A stretch of DNA of 64,000 bases, from positions 62,001 to 126,000 of the forward strand of contig CAXSAX010000001.1 of NCBI GenBank assembly GCA_964235495.1, given 5' to 3'. Below the pieces are notes generated by a model. That model had not been told where the DNA came from. It saw only the letters and a list, made by a program, of their open reading frames with translations, and made no database searches. The number at the start of each line of letters is the position of its first letter. The stretch's first letter is position 1. This DNA is from LMUY01 sp964235495 (GTDB lineage: Bacteria > Pseudomonadota > Alphaproteobacteria > Acetobacterales > Acetobacteraceae). The position numbers were made by a program, and so were the translations under genes. Positions 40,241 to 47,730 of this stretch are shown one piece after another.

Positions 40241-40367
40241 CCAAACCCTGCAGCGGACGCGCGGCGCTGCCTTCTGCGATGATCGCGGATCCGGCTGGCC
40301 ACCCGGCTAGGCGCCAGCCGCCTCATACATGGGCCAGGCCCGGGCGACCAGGCTGGCCTGCACTCCG

Positions 40368-42041
40368 TCAGAAATGCGCGATGACATCCCCCGCCGCAAG
40401 GAAGGTGTGGTTGTGGTCCGGCGCCAAGCCCCGCGACGGGCTGCCGTCGAACGCGTTGCGGCTGGACGCCCAGTAGCCAACTTCCGGACGCAGTTCGAGC
40501 TGCGGCGAGAGCCAATGCTGCCAGCCCACCGTGAATTCGTAGTAATCCGCCTTCGTGCCGGTCCGCTGGCCTTGCGGGTCGTGGTAGTACTCCGGCCGGA
40601 ACGAGAAGTTGTTGAGCGGGTCGGGCGAGTAGTTGAGGTAGGCCAGCACGGAGACCGCGCTGGCCTGGCAGCGCAGCTTTCTCGGATCATCGCACTGCGC
40701 CAGGTTCGGCCCGTTGATGGGGATGTACTGCGGCGACAGCGGCGTGCCACCGCCCTCGTAGATCGCCACGGCCTGGGCGTTGTTGGCGTTTGGCACGTTG
40801 CGCTGGTACTCGTAGTAGCTCTCGGTCGATATGTGCCAATGGTCGTTGAACTTGTGGTAATAAGTCGCGCCGTACCATTGCAGGTTGTTGTAGCCCCACT
40901 GGGCGCCGTTGATGGCGTTAACGCAGGGCTGGAAGTTGTCCTTGCCTTCGTTGAATCCGTAACGGATGCAGGCGGTGAACGATGGCTGGGCCCCCGGGTC
41001 CTTGGGGAACGTGGCGCCGGTGTAGAGCGCGTTGTAGGGAACCAGGTTGGGGACGTTGTTGCCCAGGTGCCACAGCGGCGCTTCCGTGCCGTCGCTGATG
41101 CCGAGCTGGACGATCAGGTTCTTGGTGATCGCCAAGCTCGTCTGGATACCGGTGTTGGTGTAGTTGTCGTAGTTGTACGTGAACGAGTGGGTGTACATGT
41201 AGTTGTTGGGCGCCAGCTGCGCCTCGATGTCTGGCAGCGAGATGTAGCGGCCGAAGCGGATCATCAGCCCCTGCAGCACCTGCGGCACGAAGACCTCGCC
41301 ATAGACCATTGGGAAGTCGTAGCCGTTGGGGTTGTTGTGCTTGAGCAGCTGGTAGCTGGCGATGCCGTAGGACGTGGTGTAGCGGTAGTTCTCGCCGTAG
41401 ATGCCCGAGAGCCGGAAGCCCCAATCGACGTGGTCCGTCTGCACCGTGTCCGGCGTGCGCTCGATGTAGAGCACCGCCTGGTCAAGCTGGACGGTGTTCG
41501 GCGTGTAGGCATAGCCGATCGGCGCGTTGCCGGCTGGCTGCCGCGAGTTGCTGCTGAGGTTGGCGCCCACATCGACCCAGCCATAGATCTGGATGTGGTT
41601 GTCGGCCAGGAACTTGCCGGGGCCGGTGTTGGCGATGGCGACCATCAGCGGGCTGTCGATCGAGCTGGGCCGGTTCACGCCAAGCGCCGTCGTGCCGCCG
41701 TACGGCCACTCGGTGAATGGCATCGGCGGCGTGGTCTCGGGCGTCGCTGGCCAATCCGCCCGGCGGCCCGGCGGCCCGTTCGGATCGGACGGCGCCGAGT
41801 CATGGTTCCACTCCAGCTTGTAGTAGTTGAGCAGCCGCACGGCGACGTTGGTGCCCAGGTAGGTGTCTAGGCAGGCGTAGTTCTTGTACGGGTTGGGGTT
41901 CGCCGCGCAATCGGCGGTCGGCGCAGGCTCCGGCGCGACCGGGGTCGGCGCCTTCGCAGCGGAGGTCGGCTGGGCTGAAGCAGCCGCCGTCCACAGCGCC
42001 GCGACCGTGGCTCCTGAAACCAGTTGCAGCAGGCGACTCAT
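40368..42041 (-). CDS. Outer-membrane beta-barrel porin-like protein
   Basis: A 557-residue exported protein. Signal peptide LLQLVSGATVAALWTAAASAQ, a Pro/Ala-rich linker, then a long stretch with alternating aromatic strands (IYGWVDVGANLSSNSR, VLYIERTPDTVQTDHVDWGFRL, GEVFVPQVLQGLMIRFGRYI, YYHKFNDHWHISTESYYEYQR) and a C-terminal strand ending in Phe (FLAAGDVIAHF). This is the pattern of BBP2-type outer-membrane barrels, whose substrates are generally unknown. It lies 128 bp downstream of the metal-efflux operon promoter region and may be under separate control. A TCGACC/GGTCGA inverted repeat lies upstream. Confidence 0.78.
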   Translation of the reverse strand: MSRLLQLVSGATVAALWTAAASAQPTSAAKAPTPVAPEPAPTADCAANPNPYKNYACLDTYLGTNVAVRLLNYYKLEWNHDSAPSDPNGPPGRRADWPATPETTPPMPFTEWPYGGTTALGVNRPSSIDSPLMVAIANTGPGKFLADNHIQIYGWVDVGANLSSNSRQPAGNAPIGYAYTPNTVQLDQAVLYIERTPDTVQTDHVDWGFRLSGIYGENYRYTTSYGIASYQLLKHNNPNGYDFPMVYGEVFVPQVLQGLMIRFGRYISLPDIEAQLAPNNYMYTHSFTYNYDNYTNTGIQTSLAITKNLIVQLGISDGTEAPLWHLGNNVPNLVPYNALYTGATFPKDPGAQPSFTACIRYGFNEGKDNFQPCVNAINGAQWGYNNLQWYGATYYHKFNDHWHISTESYYEYQRNVPNANNAQAVAIYEGGGTPLSPQYIPINGPNLAQCDDPRKLRCQASAVSVLAYLNYSPDPLNNFSFRPEYYHDPQGQRTGTKADYYEFTVGWQHWLSPQLELRPEVGYWASSRNAFDGSPSRGLAPDHNHTFLAAGDVIAHF

Positions 42042-42120
42042 CAACAACGCTCCCAAGAACAGTCGGCCGATGCAGTTCGGCAGTCCTGGGAAAACCATCT
42101 ACTGCGACGCAACATGTAAA

Positions 42121-42144
42121 TCGACCAGTTTATTGATGGGTCGA
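42121..42144. promoter_or_regulatory. Inverted repeat in the porin upstream region
   Basis: TCGACC and GGTCGA with a 12-bp spacer, 80 bp upstream of the beta-barrel gene start and within the only AT-richer part of this intergenic region. The spacing suits binding by a dimeric regulator. It also overlaps the start of a small plus-strand frame. Confidence 0.4.
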
Positions 42145-42453
42145 TGGGCAGTGATACTGCTTTCCGCATTGCATCTTTATATGGCAGCCAGCCCGGCCAT
42201 GGCTGCTCGCCAGGCAGGGCCGATCTGCGGCTCGCCATCCGTCGGCGTTGCAGATCGGGACGAGGATGCAACGCCCGGCGGCCCGCCGCGGATGCAGCCG
42301 CCCGGTCCCGGGAGCCCGCCCCCCTGCTGGGTCGAGCTGCCCCGTTGCCGGCCTATGCCTTGCGCGGCGGGTGGCGCGCCGGGCCGGGCGCTCAGTCCTC
42401 CTCCCGCCGCAGCAGCGCGTCGTCCACTTGCCGCAGCAGCAAATCGAAGGTGA
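42136..42453 (+). CDS. Possible small exported protein (hypothetical)
   Basis: A 105-codon frame that begins with a convincing signal peptide, GRWAVILLSALHLYMAASPAMA, followed by a Pro/Gly-rich mature part with three cysteines (PICGS, PPCWVE, LPRCRPMPC holds two more positions). Its last 60 bases overlap the convergent receiver gene. There is no good ribosome site before the ATG, and the mature part has the composition of GC-rich chance frames. I list it because it fills the only 350-bp gap here; it may not be real. Confidence 0.28.
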   Translation: MGRWAVILLSALHLYMAASPAMAARQAGPICGSPSVGVADRDEDATPGGPPRMQPPGPGSPPPCWVELPRCRPMPCAAGGAPGRALSPPPAAAARRPLAAAANRR

Positions 42454-42763
42454 CTGGCTTGGCATGGTAGTCGTCGCAGCCGGCTTCCAACGCGCGGGCG
42501 CGGTCCCCGGCCATGGCGTGCGCCGTCAGCGCGATGATCGGCACCGTGTTCGCCGCCGCCCGCAGCGTGCGCGCGACCGTCCAGCCGTCCATCACCGGCA
42601 GGTTCATGTCCAGCAGCACCAGGTCAGGCGCTTCCGCCGCCACCTGGGCCAGCGCCTGCTTGCCGTCATGCGCCAGCACGACGTCAAACCCGCGCCGGCG
42701 CAGCCGCCGGGACAGGAAGTCCCACAGTTCCTCGTGGTCCTCGACGAGCAGGAGCTTGGTCAC
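42392..42763 (-). CDS. Single-domain response regulator receiver
   Basis: A 123-residue CheY/DivK-like receiver with no output domain. Phospho-acceptor Asp in LVLLDMNLPVMDGW near residue 52, acidic pair in LLVEDHEE near residue 8, conserved Thr/Ala in IALTAHAM near 80, Lys in YHAKPVTF near 102. It should relay a signal from a histidine kinase by protein contact. No kinase is adjacent. It starts with GTG at 42763, 87 bp from the divergent AI-2E-family gene. Confidence 0.87.
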   Translation of the reverse strand: MTKLLLVEDHEELWDFLSRRLRRRGFDVVLAHDGKQALAQVAAEAPDLVLLDMNLPVMDGWTVARTLRAAANTVPIIALTAHAMAGDRARALEAGCDDYHAKPVTFDLLLRQVDDALLRREED

Positions 42764-42850
42764 GCGCGGGGCCTTTGGTTGGCAGCCGTACTAGCGACGC
42801 CGGGCAGAGCCGTCTAGCTTCCCCTTCCGGCCGTTTGGAGGCGGCGCGCC

Positions 42851-44635
42851 ATGGACACGATCCCGACCGACGCCGTCATCCGCGGCCAGCCGCAGGCCAG
42901 GTCGGTGCTGGTGGCGCTGAACGCCGGGGCGGTGGTGGTGGCGGGGCTGTACCTTGGGCGGGACCTGCTGGTGCCGCTGGTGCTGGCCGCTCTGCTGGCC
43001 TTCGTGCTGGCGCCCGCGAGCGTCCTGCTGCAGCGCATCCGGTTGCCCCGCGCGGCGGCAGTGATCGTGGCGGTGGCGCTCGCGTTCGCCGCCATCGGCG
43101 GCATCGGCCTGGTGGTCGGCCGCCAGGTCGCGGCGCTGGCGGACAGCCTGCCGGCCTACGAGACGACCGTGACCGGCAAGTGGCGCGCGCTCGCCACCGG
43201 CGGCGGCCTGGTCGCGCGGCTGACCTCCGGAATGGCGGGCGGCCCAGCGGGCGCGGCACCGGCGGCGGGGGCGGCGGCGGCGCTGGGGCTGGCCGACACC
43301 TCCGGCCTGGCGATCGCCCGCACCGTGGCGCAGCCGCTGCTCGGGCCGCTGGCCACCGCCGGCGTGGTGCTGGTGTTCACCGTGTTCATCCTGCTCTCCA
43401 GTGAGGATTTGCGCGACCGGCTGGTGCGCCTGGTGGGCCGGCGGGACCTGCACCGCACCATCCTGGCCATGAACGACGCGGCGCGGCGGCTGTCGCGCTA
43501 CTTCCTGTTTCAGCTGGCGCTAAACGCCGGCTTCGGCCTGCTGATCGGCGCGAGCCTCTGGCTGGCCGGGCTGCCCAACCCGGTGCTGTGGGGCATCCTG
43601 GCCGCGCTGATGCGCTTCGTGCCCTACGTCGGCACCCCCATCGCGTTGCTGCCGCCGCTGCTGCTGGCGGTGGCCGTGGTGCCGGGCTGGTCGCTCGCCA
43701 TCCTGGTGCTGGCGCTGTTCATCGGCACCGAGCTGATCATGGGCCAGGTGGTGGAGCCGCTGATCTACGGCCACAGCACGGGGCTATCGCCGATCGCGGT
43801 GATCGTGGCCACCGCGTTCTGGGCGTTCCTGTGGGGGCCGGTCGGCCTGCTACTGGCAACGCCGCTCACCGTCTGCCTGGTGGTGATCGGGCGGCACGTG
43901 GAGGCGCTGGCGTTCTTCGAGGTGATCTTGGGCGACAAGCCGCCGCTGGAGCCGGCCGAGACGTTCTACCAGCGCGCCCTGGAGGGCAACGCTGCCCTGC
44001 TCGCCGCGGGCGCCCGCCAGCAGATCGCAGCTACCTCGCTCACGGAGTACTACGACACGGTGGCGCTGCAAGGGTTGGCCCTGGCCCAGGGCGACCTGTC
44101 GCGCGACGCGCTGGCGTTCGAGCGGCTGGAGGGCATCCACTCGCAGATCGAGGCGCTGCTCGCCCTGCTAGCTGGCGGGGCTGGCGCTCCTGCGGCCTCG
44201 CCGCCGCCGCCGGGTGCCTGGCAAGCGGCGGGCGCGGTGGCCTGCATTCCCGGCCGCGGGCAGCTGGACGACCTCGCGGCCACGATGGCCGTGCAGGCTT
44301 TGTTTGGCGCCGGGTTCGGCGCCAGCCTGGTGCCGAACCTGATGCTCGGGTCCTCCTCGGCTGCCCCGGTCGATTTGGGCCATGTCCGGCTCTGCTGCCT
44401 CTCAGTCTTGGAGGAGGGCAGCAGCGTGTCCGGCGTGCGCTACTTCGTGCGACGCATGCAGAAGCAGATGCCGGGAGCTGCGATCGTCGTCTGCCTGTGG
44501 CACGCCCCGAGCCATAGCGCCCTGCTGTCCGCGCTGCGCTCCCAAGGCCAAGACGAGCACCTAGTGCTGTCGATCGGCGAGTTGCTGGCGCTGGCCAACG
44601 CGCTCTCCCTGCGCAGCAGCCGCCAGTCGGCCTGA
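42851..44635 (+). CDS. AI-2E family transporter with long C-terminal extension
   Basis: A 594-residue protein. Residues about 20-360 are the AI-2E/PerM domain: VVVAGLYLGRDLLVPLVLAALLAFVLAP, RLSRYFLFQLALNAGFGLLIG, PNPVLWGILAALMRFVPYVGTPIALLPPLLLA in pieces, and GQVVEPLIYGHSTGLSPIAVIV, with about eight helices. Ordinary members end near 360; here about 230 further residues follow, soluble, with ACIPGRGQLDDLAATMAVQAL, a low-complexity Pro spacer before it, and VRLCCLSVLEEGSSVSGVRYFVRRMQ. Members of the family export small molecules or ions; AI-2 export is proven only for a few. A GGAGG site precedes the ATG. Confidence 0.85.
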   Translation: MDTIPTDAVIRGQPQARSVLVALNAGAVVVAGLYLGRDLLVPLVLAALLAFVLAPASVLLQRIRLPRAAAVIVAVALAFAAIGGIGLVVGRQVAALADSLPAYETTVTGKWRALATGGGLVARLTSGMAGGPAGAAPAAGAAAALGLADTSGLAIARTVAQPLLGPLATAGVVLVFTVFILLSSEDLRDRLVRLVGRRDLHRTILAMNDAARRLSRYFLFQLALNAGFGLLIGASLWLAGLPNPVLWGILAALMRFVPYVGTPIALLPPLLLAVAVVPGWSLAILVLALFIGTELIMGQVVEPLIYGHSTGLSPIAVIVATAFWAFLWGPVGLLLATPLTVCLVVIGRHVEALAFFEVILGDKPPLEPAETFYQRALEGNAALLAAGARQQIAATSLTEYYDTVALQGLALAQGDLSRDALAFERLEGIHSQIEALLALLAGGAGAPAASPPPPGAWQAAGAVACIPGRGQLDDLAATMAVQALFGAGFGASLVPNLMLGSSSAAPVDLGHVRLCCLSVLEEGSSVSGVRYFVRRMQKQMPGAAIVVCLWHAPSHSALLSALRSQGQDEHLVLSIGELLALANALSLRSSRQSA

Positions 44636-44709
44636 GGGCATCAGGCCGTCATCTGCCTTGCCGCGTAGCCGGCGGGGAAGCCGAGTCCGCGCCGGACGGT
44701 ACCGAGGGG

Positions 44710-44943
44710 TCAAGGCTTCGGGTTGACCGGCTCCGACGGCGTTTGGAGGGGCGGCACGTTGGCGTCCGGCTTGGGCGAGTTGGCCGAGCCCTGCGCACCG
44801 TCGGTCGCGCTCTCCGGCACGCGGTCGACCTCGGGCGGTGGAACGGTCTCGGAAGCGTGTGGCTCGGCTTGCGGCTGAGGTTGGGCCAGGGCCGTTCCTA
44901 GCCCTGCGCTTAGCAAGCTGGCCAGCAACAGTGTTCGGCGCAT
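44710..44943 (-). CDS. Small exported Pro-rich protein (hypothetical)
   Basis: A 77-residue protein with signal peptide RTLLLASLLSAGLGTALAQ and a Pro/Glu-rich, probably unfolded mature part (PQPQAEPHASETVPPPEVD, VPPLQTPSEPVNPKP). AGGAG lies eight bases before the ATG at 44943. It is next to a DUF4142 lipoprotein gene on the same strand. No family recognised. Confidence 0.62.
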   Translation of the reverse strand: MRRTLLLASLLSAGLGTALAQPQPQAEPHASETVPPPEVDRVPESATDGAQGSANSPKPDANVPPLQTPSEPVNPKP

Positions 44944-44974
44944 GTGTTTGGCTCCTGGCATCAGGGACTTCCGG

Positions 44975-45532
44975 TCAGGCTGGCCGGGGCATCTGGGCCT
45001 GCAAGGCCTGCAGCTGCGCGAGGTTGGCGCGCACTAGGGCGTCGCCGCGGCGGGACAGATCGGCCAGTCTGGGATTGCTGGTCGCCGTGCTTAGGACGAC
45101 ATACTGGAAGTTCAGGATATCCTGGTGGCTGGCGATCTGGTCGGCCAGGAAAGCGCGGTCGAAGTCAACGCCCTGGCCCAGGCGCAGCCTTGCCGCGCGG
45201 ATGCGCAAGCGCGACGGCAGCACGGTCGGCGGCTTGATGCCGGACTCGGCCGCAACGGGGCGCAGCTCCGCGTCGAACTGGTTGGCCTCCGCCAGCAGCT
45301 TGGCCGCGATCGCCCGCACCTCGGAAGAGCGGGCCTGGGTCTGGGCGATCCCGCATTCGTCGCGGTCAAAAGCGATGATGTCGAACGCGTTGGTCACGAA
45401 CTCTAGGTCGCTCGCGCCCATGTCGCCGCTGGGGGAGCTTGCGCTCGCCTGGGTCGTCTGGCAGCCGGCCAGGGCGACGCTTGCCGCGAGCAGCGGCAGC
45501 ATGAGGGCGGCACGCCGCGTGGGTGTCATCAT
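44975..45532 (-). CDS. DUF4142 family lipoprotein
   Basis: A 185-residue protein: RRAALMLPLLAASVALAGCQ has a Sec signal with lipobox (LAGC). The mature helical part (DLEFVTNAFDIIAFDRDECGIAQTQ, SSEVRAIAAKLLAEANQFDAEL, DRAFLADQIASHQDIL) follows the DUF4142 pattern, a ferritin-like four-helix fold often found in the envelope. The function of the family is not established. The ATG at 45532 is the first of two adjacent ATG codons and is seven bases after AGGA. Confidence 0.75.
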   Translation of the reverse strand: MMTPTRRAALMLPLLAASVALAGCQTTQASASSPSGDMGASDLEFVTNAFDIIAFDRDECGIAQTQARSSEVRAIAAKLLAEANQFDAELRPVAAESGIKPPTVLPSRLRIRAARLRLGQGVDFDRAFLADQIASHQDILNFQYVVLSTATSNPRLADLSRRGDALVRANLAQLQALQAQMPRPA

Positions 45533-45560
45533 GGTGATTTCCTGCTCCCGTGGCAGACAG

Positions 45561-46478
45561 CTAAAAGGCGTAGAGCACGCGCAGCTGTGCGCCAAAGTCC
45601 TGCTTGAACCCGCCGACACGGACAAAATCGTGGTCCAGTTGCAGCAACAGCTGCGTGGTAGGCGCAACGAACAACGAAGTGGCGGCACGTAGCCGTTCCT
45701 CCTCCGTCTTGTTGCCGTTGTTGAAGCCGTTGGTGGTCGCCGCCCCGCCCAGGAGGCTCTCCCAGCCGATGGAGGTCTGGAAAGCGCGCGTCCAGTTGTA
45801 GTTGAGCCAGGCTTGCAGGCGCACGTCGGGGTCCTGCTTGGTGCGCAGCCCACCGGGGGCGGTGACATCGCCGTAGAAGCGGCCATCGAAGCCGAGGTCG
45901 TACGAGAAGTGCTCGCCGATGCCCTGATCCCACCCAAGCTGGATGTCGCCGACCCAGCCGTAGCTGCCTTGCGCGCTGGCCAGGTTGACCGCTGCGTTCT
46001 TGTCGTAGGTGCCGATGGGCGGGTAGATAAATCCCGTCACGTTGAAATACTCTTTCTTCGCAACGCTGACATAGGGCCAGAAGAACGCCGATAGGGCGAC
46101 GTTGGAGGCGCCGAACGCGCTGCCCAGCCTCGCTGTGCCGACGTGGCCGTCCGACTCCGAGCCGAACACCTCGATGATCTGGAAGCCGGCTGGCTGGCCA
46201 AGGATGTAGTCGATGTGTACATAGCGGGCGACGCCCACGTTGATCTCAAGACCGCTGCCCTTGATCGTGGGGCCGCCGGCGATGTTGAATGTCGTGTCGT
46301 GGCCGTAGGTGTAATAGCCGAACACGATGTTAAGGCCGTCGGGCGGTGCCACGAATTCGTTGGGCAGGATTTCCTGCGCCGAGGCGATGGCTGCTCCGCC
46401 TGCCGACAGCAGCAGGCAGGCAGCCGTGCCGGCGAGCCAGCGCTTGAGAGTGCGCAGCGCTGTGCCACGAGTATGCAT
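45561..46478 (-). CDS. Outer-membrane transporter of the phenol-degradation MetA (SphA) type
   Basis: A 305-residue outer-membrane protein. Signal peptide TLKRWLAGTAACLLLSAGGAAIASAQ; the mature part is a series of amphipathic strands (GLNIVFGYYTYGHDTTFNI, YVHIDYILGQPAGFQIIEVFG, SVAKKEYFNVTGFIYPPIGTY, FSYDLGFDGRFYGDVT) ending in the aromatic LRVLYAF. These match the family of barrel proteins often next to aromatic catabolism genes; none is nearby here. It is divergent from nadQ with a 197-bp shared upstream region. Confidence 0.72.
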   Translation of the reverse strand: MHTRGTALRTLKRWLAGTAACLLLSAGGAAIASAQEILPNEFVAPPDGLNIVFGYYTYGHDTTFNIAGGPTIKGSGLEINVGVARYVHIDYILGQPAGFQIIEVFGSESDGHVGTARLGSAFGASNVALSAFFWPYVSVAKKEYFNVTGFIYPPIGTYDKNAAVNLASAQGSYGWVGDIQLGWDQGIGEHFSYDLGFDGRFYGDVTAPGGLRTKQDPDVRLQAWLNYNWTRAFQTSIGWESLLGGAATTNGFNNGNKTEEERLRAATSLFVAPTTQLLLQLDHDFVRVGGFKQDFGAQLRVLYAF

Positions 46479-46675
46479 GATCACGCCCCTTCCCACCGGT
46501 TCGCTGCCGGGTCTTTGGACTGGACACTGGCGGGCAAACCTTGCGCCGCCAAGCGAGGAAAGTCGCGGATTTGCGATCGGCCGCGACTGTCACATAAATA
46601 GCACAGGCCAGGCCGCGATCTCCGGGGCTGCGATCCCCGGGCCGCACCGGCAGAGCGCGTTGGCATTGGGGACGC

Positions 46676-47608
46676 ATGTCGATCAGGATCGATTCGGGCA
46701 TCGCGGCAGATTTAATCGCCGTCATCGTGACGGTGACGGACAACCAGCCGCGGGTGCTCACCCTGTCCGGCGGCGCGTTGCCGGCCGGCCCGTTCACCTC
46801 TGGCCACCGCTCCCTGCAATCCGGCGTGCGCGCTTGGGTGGAGGAGCAGACGCACCATCCGCTTGGCTACGTGGAGCAGCTCTACACCTTCGCCGACCGT
46901 GACCGTGCGCCATCCGGGCCGGAGCAGCCGGGGCCGGAGCAGCACGTGATCTCCGTCAGCTATCTGGGCCTCACGCGGGAGATGCCAGCCTCGGGCGCCG
47001 CGAACTGGCGCGGCTGGTACGACTACTTCCCCTGGGAGGACCGCCGCAACGGATCCCGCGTCGGCGAAATCCTCCCCCGCCTGGCGCAGTGGGCGGCGCA
47101 GGGAGGGGCGGAGCAGCGGCTGCAGCGGGAGCGGCGCACCGCGGTCAGCTTCGGCGCCGAGCCGCACCGGTGGAACGAGGAGCTGGTGCTGCAACGCTAT
47201 GAGCTGCTGCACGAGGCCGGGCTGGTGGCGGAGGCCGGCGACGTGGGCCGCAGCGCGAGCGCCACCCCCCTGCCCAGCCAGCGCATGGTGCACGACCACC
47301 GCCGCATCCTGGCCACCGGCATCGCCCGGCTGCGGGCCAAGATCAAGTATCGCCCCGTGGTGTTCGAGTTGATGCCGGACGCCTTCACCCTGCTGCAGCT
47401 GCAGCGCGCCGTGGAGGCGCTCGCCGGGCAGCTGCTGCACAAGCCCAACTTCCGCCGCCTGATCGAGCAGCAGGCCCTGGTGGAGGAAACTGGCGAGGCG
47501 GCGATGGACACCGGCGGCCGCCCGGCCAAGCTGTTCCGCTTCCGCCGCGAGGTGGTGCTGGAGCGCGCCGCCGCCGGCACCAAGCTGCCCCTGGCCAGGG
47601 GACCGTGA
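46676..47608 (+). CDS. nadQ: NAD biosynthesis regulator NadQ (Nudix-related, winged helix)
   Basis: A 310-residue protein that lies directly upstream of nadABC. Residues about 10-140 resemble a Nudix fold without a proper Nudix catalytic box: IAVIVTVTDNQPRVLTLSGG, LQSGVRAWVEEQTHHPLGYVEQLYTFADRDR. A C-terminal region (ARLRAKIKYRPVVFELMPDAFTLLQLQRAVEAL, then RLIEQQALVEETGE) looks like a winged helix-turn-helix. This is the layout of NrtR/NadQ-type repressors that sense NAD metabolites in Alphaproteobacteria. Two palindromes in the nadA leader are likely operators. The lack of catalytic Nudix residues suggests a binding-only role. Confidence 0.8.
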   Translation: MSIRIDSGIAADLIAVIVTVTDNQPRVLTLSGGALPAGPFTSGHRSLQSGVRAWVEEQTHHPLGYVEQLYTFADRDRAPSGPEQPGPEQHVISVSYLGLTREMPASGAANWRGWYDYFPWEDRRNGSRVGEILPRLAQWAAQGGAEQRLQRERRTAVSFGAEPHRWNEELVLQRYELLHEAGLVAEAGDVGRSASATPLPSQRMVHDHRRILATGIARLRAKIKYRPVVFELMPDAFTLLQLQRAVEALAGQLLHKPNFRRLIEQQALVEETGEAAMDTGGRPAKLFRFRREVVLERAAAGTKLPLARGP

Positions 47609-47627
47609 CCGCCTCGTCGATCTGCGC

Positions 47628-47658
47628 TTGACTCCGTAATACTCAGTGCTAGTATAAC
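47628..47658 (+). promoter_or_regulatory. Candidate nadA promoter
   Basis: TTGACT at 47628-47633 is a good -35. A -10 could be TAGTAT (16-bp spacing) or TATAAC (19-bp spacing). The palindrome ATACT...AGTAT lies between and over the -10, so a bound repressor would block RNA polymerase. Confidence 0.55.
47639..47655. promoter_or_regulatory. Palindrome 1 (probable NadQ operator)
   Basis: ATACT-CAGTGCT-AGTAT: perfect 5-bp arms with a 7-bp spacer, within the nadA promoter. Its AT-rich arms stand out from the surrounding GC-rich DNA. Confidence 0.6.
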
Positions 47659-47704
47659 ACTTGGGAAAGCGTCTCGAGGAAAAGCCGCTTGCCAGCCGAC
47701 ATAT

Positions 47705-47717
47705 ACTCTATCAGAGT
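47705..47717. promoter_or_regulatory. Palindrome 2 (probable NadQ operator)
   Basis: ACTCT-ATC-AGAGT: perfect 5-bp arms, extended outward by AT and TTAT, 14 bp before the nadA start and close to its ribosome site (TAGGTGG). Its half-site resembles the ATACTC of palindrome 1. Confidence 0.55.
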
Positions 47718-47730
47718 TTATAGGTGGTCC

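Noticed and set aside
38816..40282. Plus-strand frame of 488 codons opposite the adaptor gene
   Set aside because: Antisense shadow of the membrane fusion protein; no signal, domain or codon support.
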